From positions 1,571,491-1,578,246 of the forward strand of contig LATQ01000001.1 of assembly GCA_001017865.1 (NCBI GenBank): a stretch of 6,756 bases of DNA, read 5' to 3'. The stretch comes from Rhodococcus sp. IITR03 (GTDB lineage Bacteria; Actinomycetota; Actinomycetes; Mycobacteriales; Mycobacteriaceae). Within the stretch, counting starts at the first letter, position 1. Every line of letters begins with the position of its first letter. The notes under the pieces are model-generated. The model was not told where the DNA came from and did not search any database. It saw only the letters and a program-made list of their open reading frames with translations. Made by a program: the position numbers and the translations under genes. Shown here in pieces: positions 6,355-6,756 of this stretch.

Positions 6355-6756
6355 TCACGCCGTGCGGCGGTCGAGTACTTCGACGACGTGCACGCGCGGA
6401 TCGGGATCGAACCTGTAACCCGAACCACGCACGGTCGTGATGATGTTGCCGAAACGTCCCAGCTTGGAACGGATCCGGGAGACGTGGACGTCGACACTGC
6501 GGTTGCCGCGGTCGGTGTCGACGTCGTCGTTCTCGGAGTAACCGGTGCCGAGCGGCCGCAGCGCCGCGCGGGACACCACGACGCGGGGCCGGCGAACCAG
6601 ATGCGCGAGGATCTCGAACTCGCTGTGACTCAACTCGACCCGCTGATTGTCGAGCACCAGTCCGCGGGCCGGCAGATCGATCACCAGAGGGGTCGGGCCG
6701 GGGACTGAGGAGGGTGTGGGTGCGCGCGACGGGGAGCAGAGTCGCAGCACGGACGC
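6355..6756 (-). CDS. OmpR/PhoB-type winged-helix DNA-binding protein, possibly 5' partial
   Basis: A transcription factor with the C-terminal effector domain of response regulators. The visible part holds VELSHSEFEILAHLVRRP (first helices), RVVVSRAAL, then RSVDVHVSRIRSKLG as the recognition helix, and NIITTVRGSGYRFDPD as the closing wing hairpin. An insertion-like loop, GTGYSENDDVDTDRGN, separates the helices. Before the domain is only a Pro/Ser-rich stretch and VIDLPARGLVLD, with no receiver domain in view. The frame is open to the window edge: GTG at 6748-6750 is one possible start and would give a 131-residue orphan protein, but the start or a receiver domain may lie outside. It converges on the sulfur unit and is separated from it by the 6311-6345 terminator. 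Targets are unknown. Unlike the other large genes it shows no frame break. Confidence 0.85.
   Translation of the reverse strand, partial: ASVLRLCSPSRAPTPSSVPGPTPLVIDLPARGLVLDNQRVELSHSEFEILAHLVRRPRVVVSRAALRPLGTGYSENDDVDTDRGNRSVDVHVSRIRSKLGRFGNIITTVRGSGYRFDPDPRVHVVEVLDRRTA

Noticed and set aside
1..6756. CRISPR array, insertion sequence or phage genes
   Set aside because: No spaced direct repeats, no transposase or integrase motifs and no terminal inverted repeats were seen; base composition appears even across the window.

Overview
The window looks like chromosome of a high-GC actinobacterium of the Mycobacteriales, most like Rhodococcus or a close relative. The reasons are the very GC-rich codon use, a SAM-IV type riboswitch (an actinobacterial class), a leaderless cysteine-rich leader peptide of the actinobacterial RRHVDLxRxAS kind, and protein families typical of that group. 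The assignment is by family resemblance only; no rRNA or other marker is present.

Layout. Positions 1-3794 (minus strand) hold one very large gene for a Pls/PosA-type single-module non-ribosomal peptide synthetase: adenylation domain, carrier domain, then three alternating blocks of membrane helices and beta-helix-like soluble domains. Its 3' end runs off the left edge. Positions 3795-4145 are a divergent control region with the start-site signals of the synthetase on one strand and, on the other, a promoter and a SAM-IV-like riboswitch. The riboswitch precedes a class V aminotransferase related to cysteine desulfurases (4146-5455, plus). Directly after it comes a second control element: a promoter whose predicted +1 is the ATG of a 29-residue cysteine-containing leader peptide (5495-5584). 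This is followed by a small protein resembling the ends of a luciferase-like flavin monooxygenase (5663-6293). A strong hairpin terminator (6311-6345) separates it from a convergent gene for an OmpR-type winged-helix DNA-binding protein (6355 to the right edge, minus).

How the genes fit together. The plus-strand genes form a sulfur-responsive unit read by two different cis sensors: one for S-adenosylmethionine (riboswitch) and one probably for cysteine supply (leader-peptide translation). The synthetase and the winged-helix gene are neighbours with no link visible in the sequence.

Quality warning. All three long genes are broken by single-base frame slips, about 14 in total, nearly all explained by one lost G or C, mostly in a short G/C run. 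The protein motifs continue intact on either side of each slip. I read this as sequencing or assembly error, not pseudogene decay, and annotate the genes as whole units with the break positions listed.
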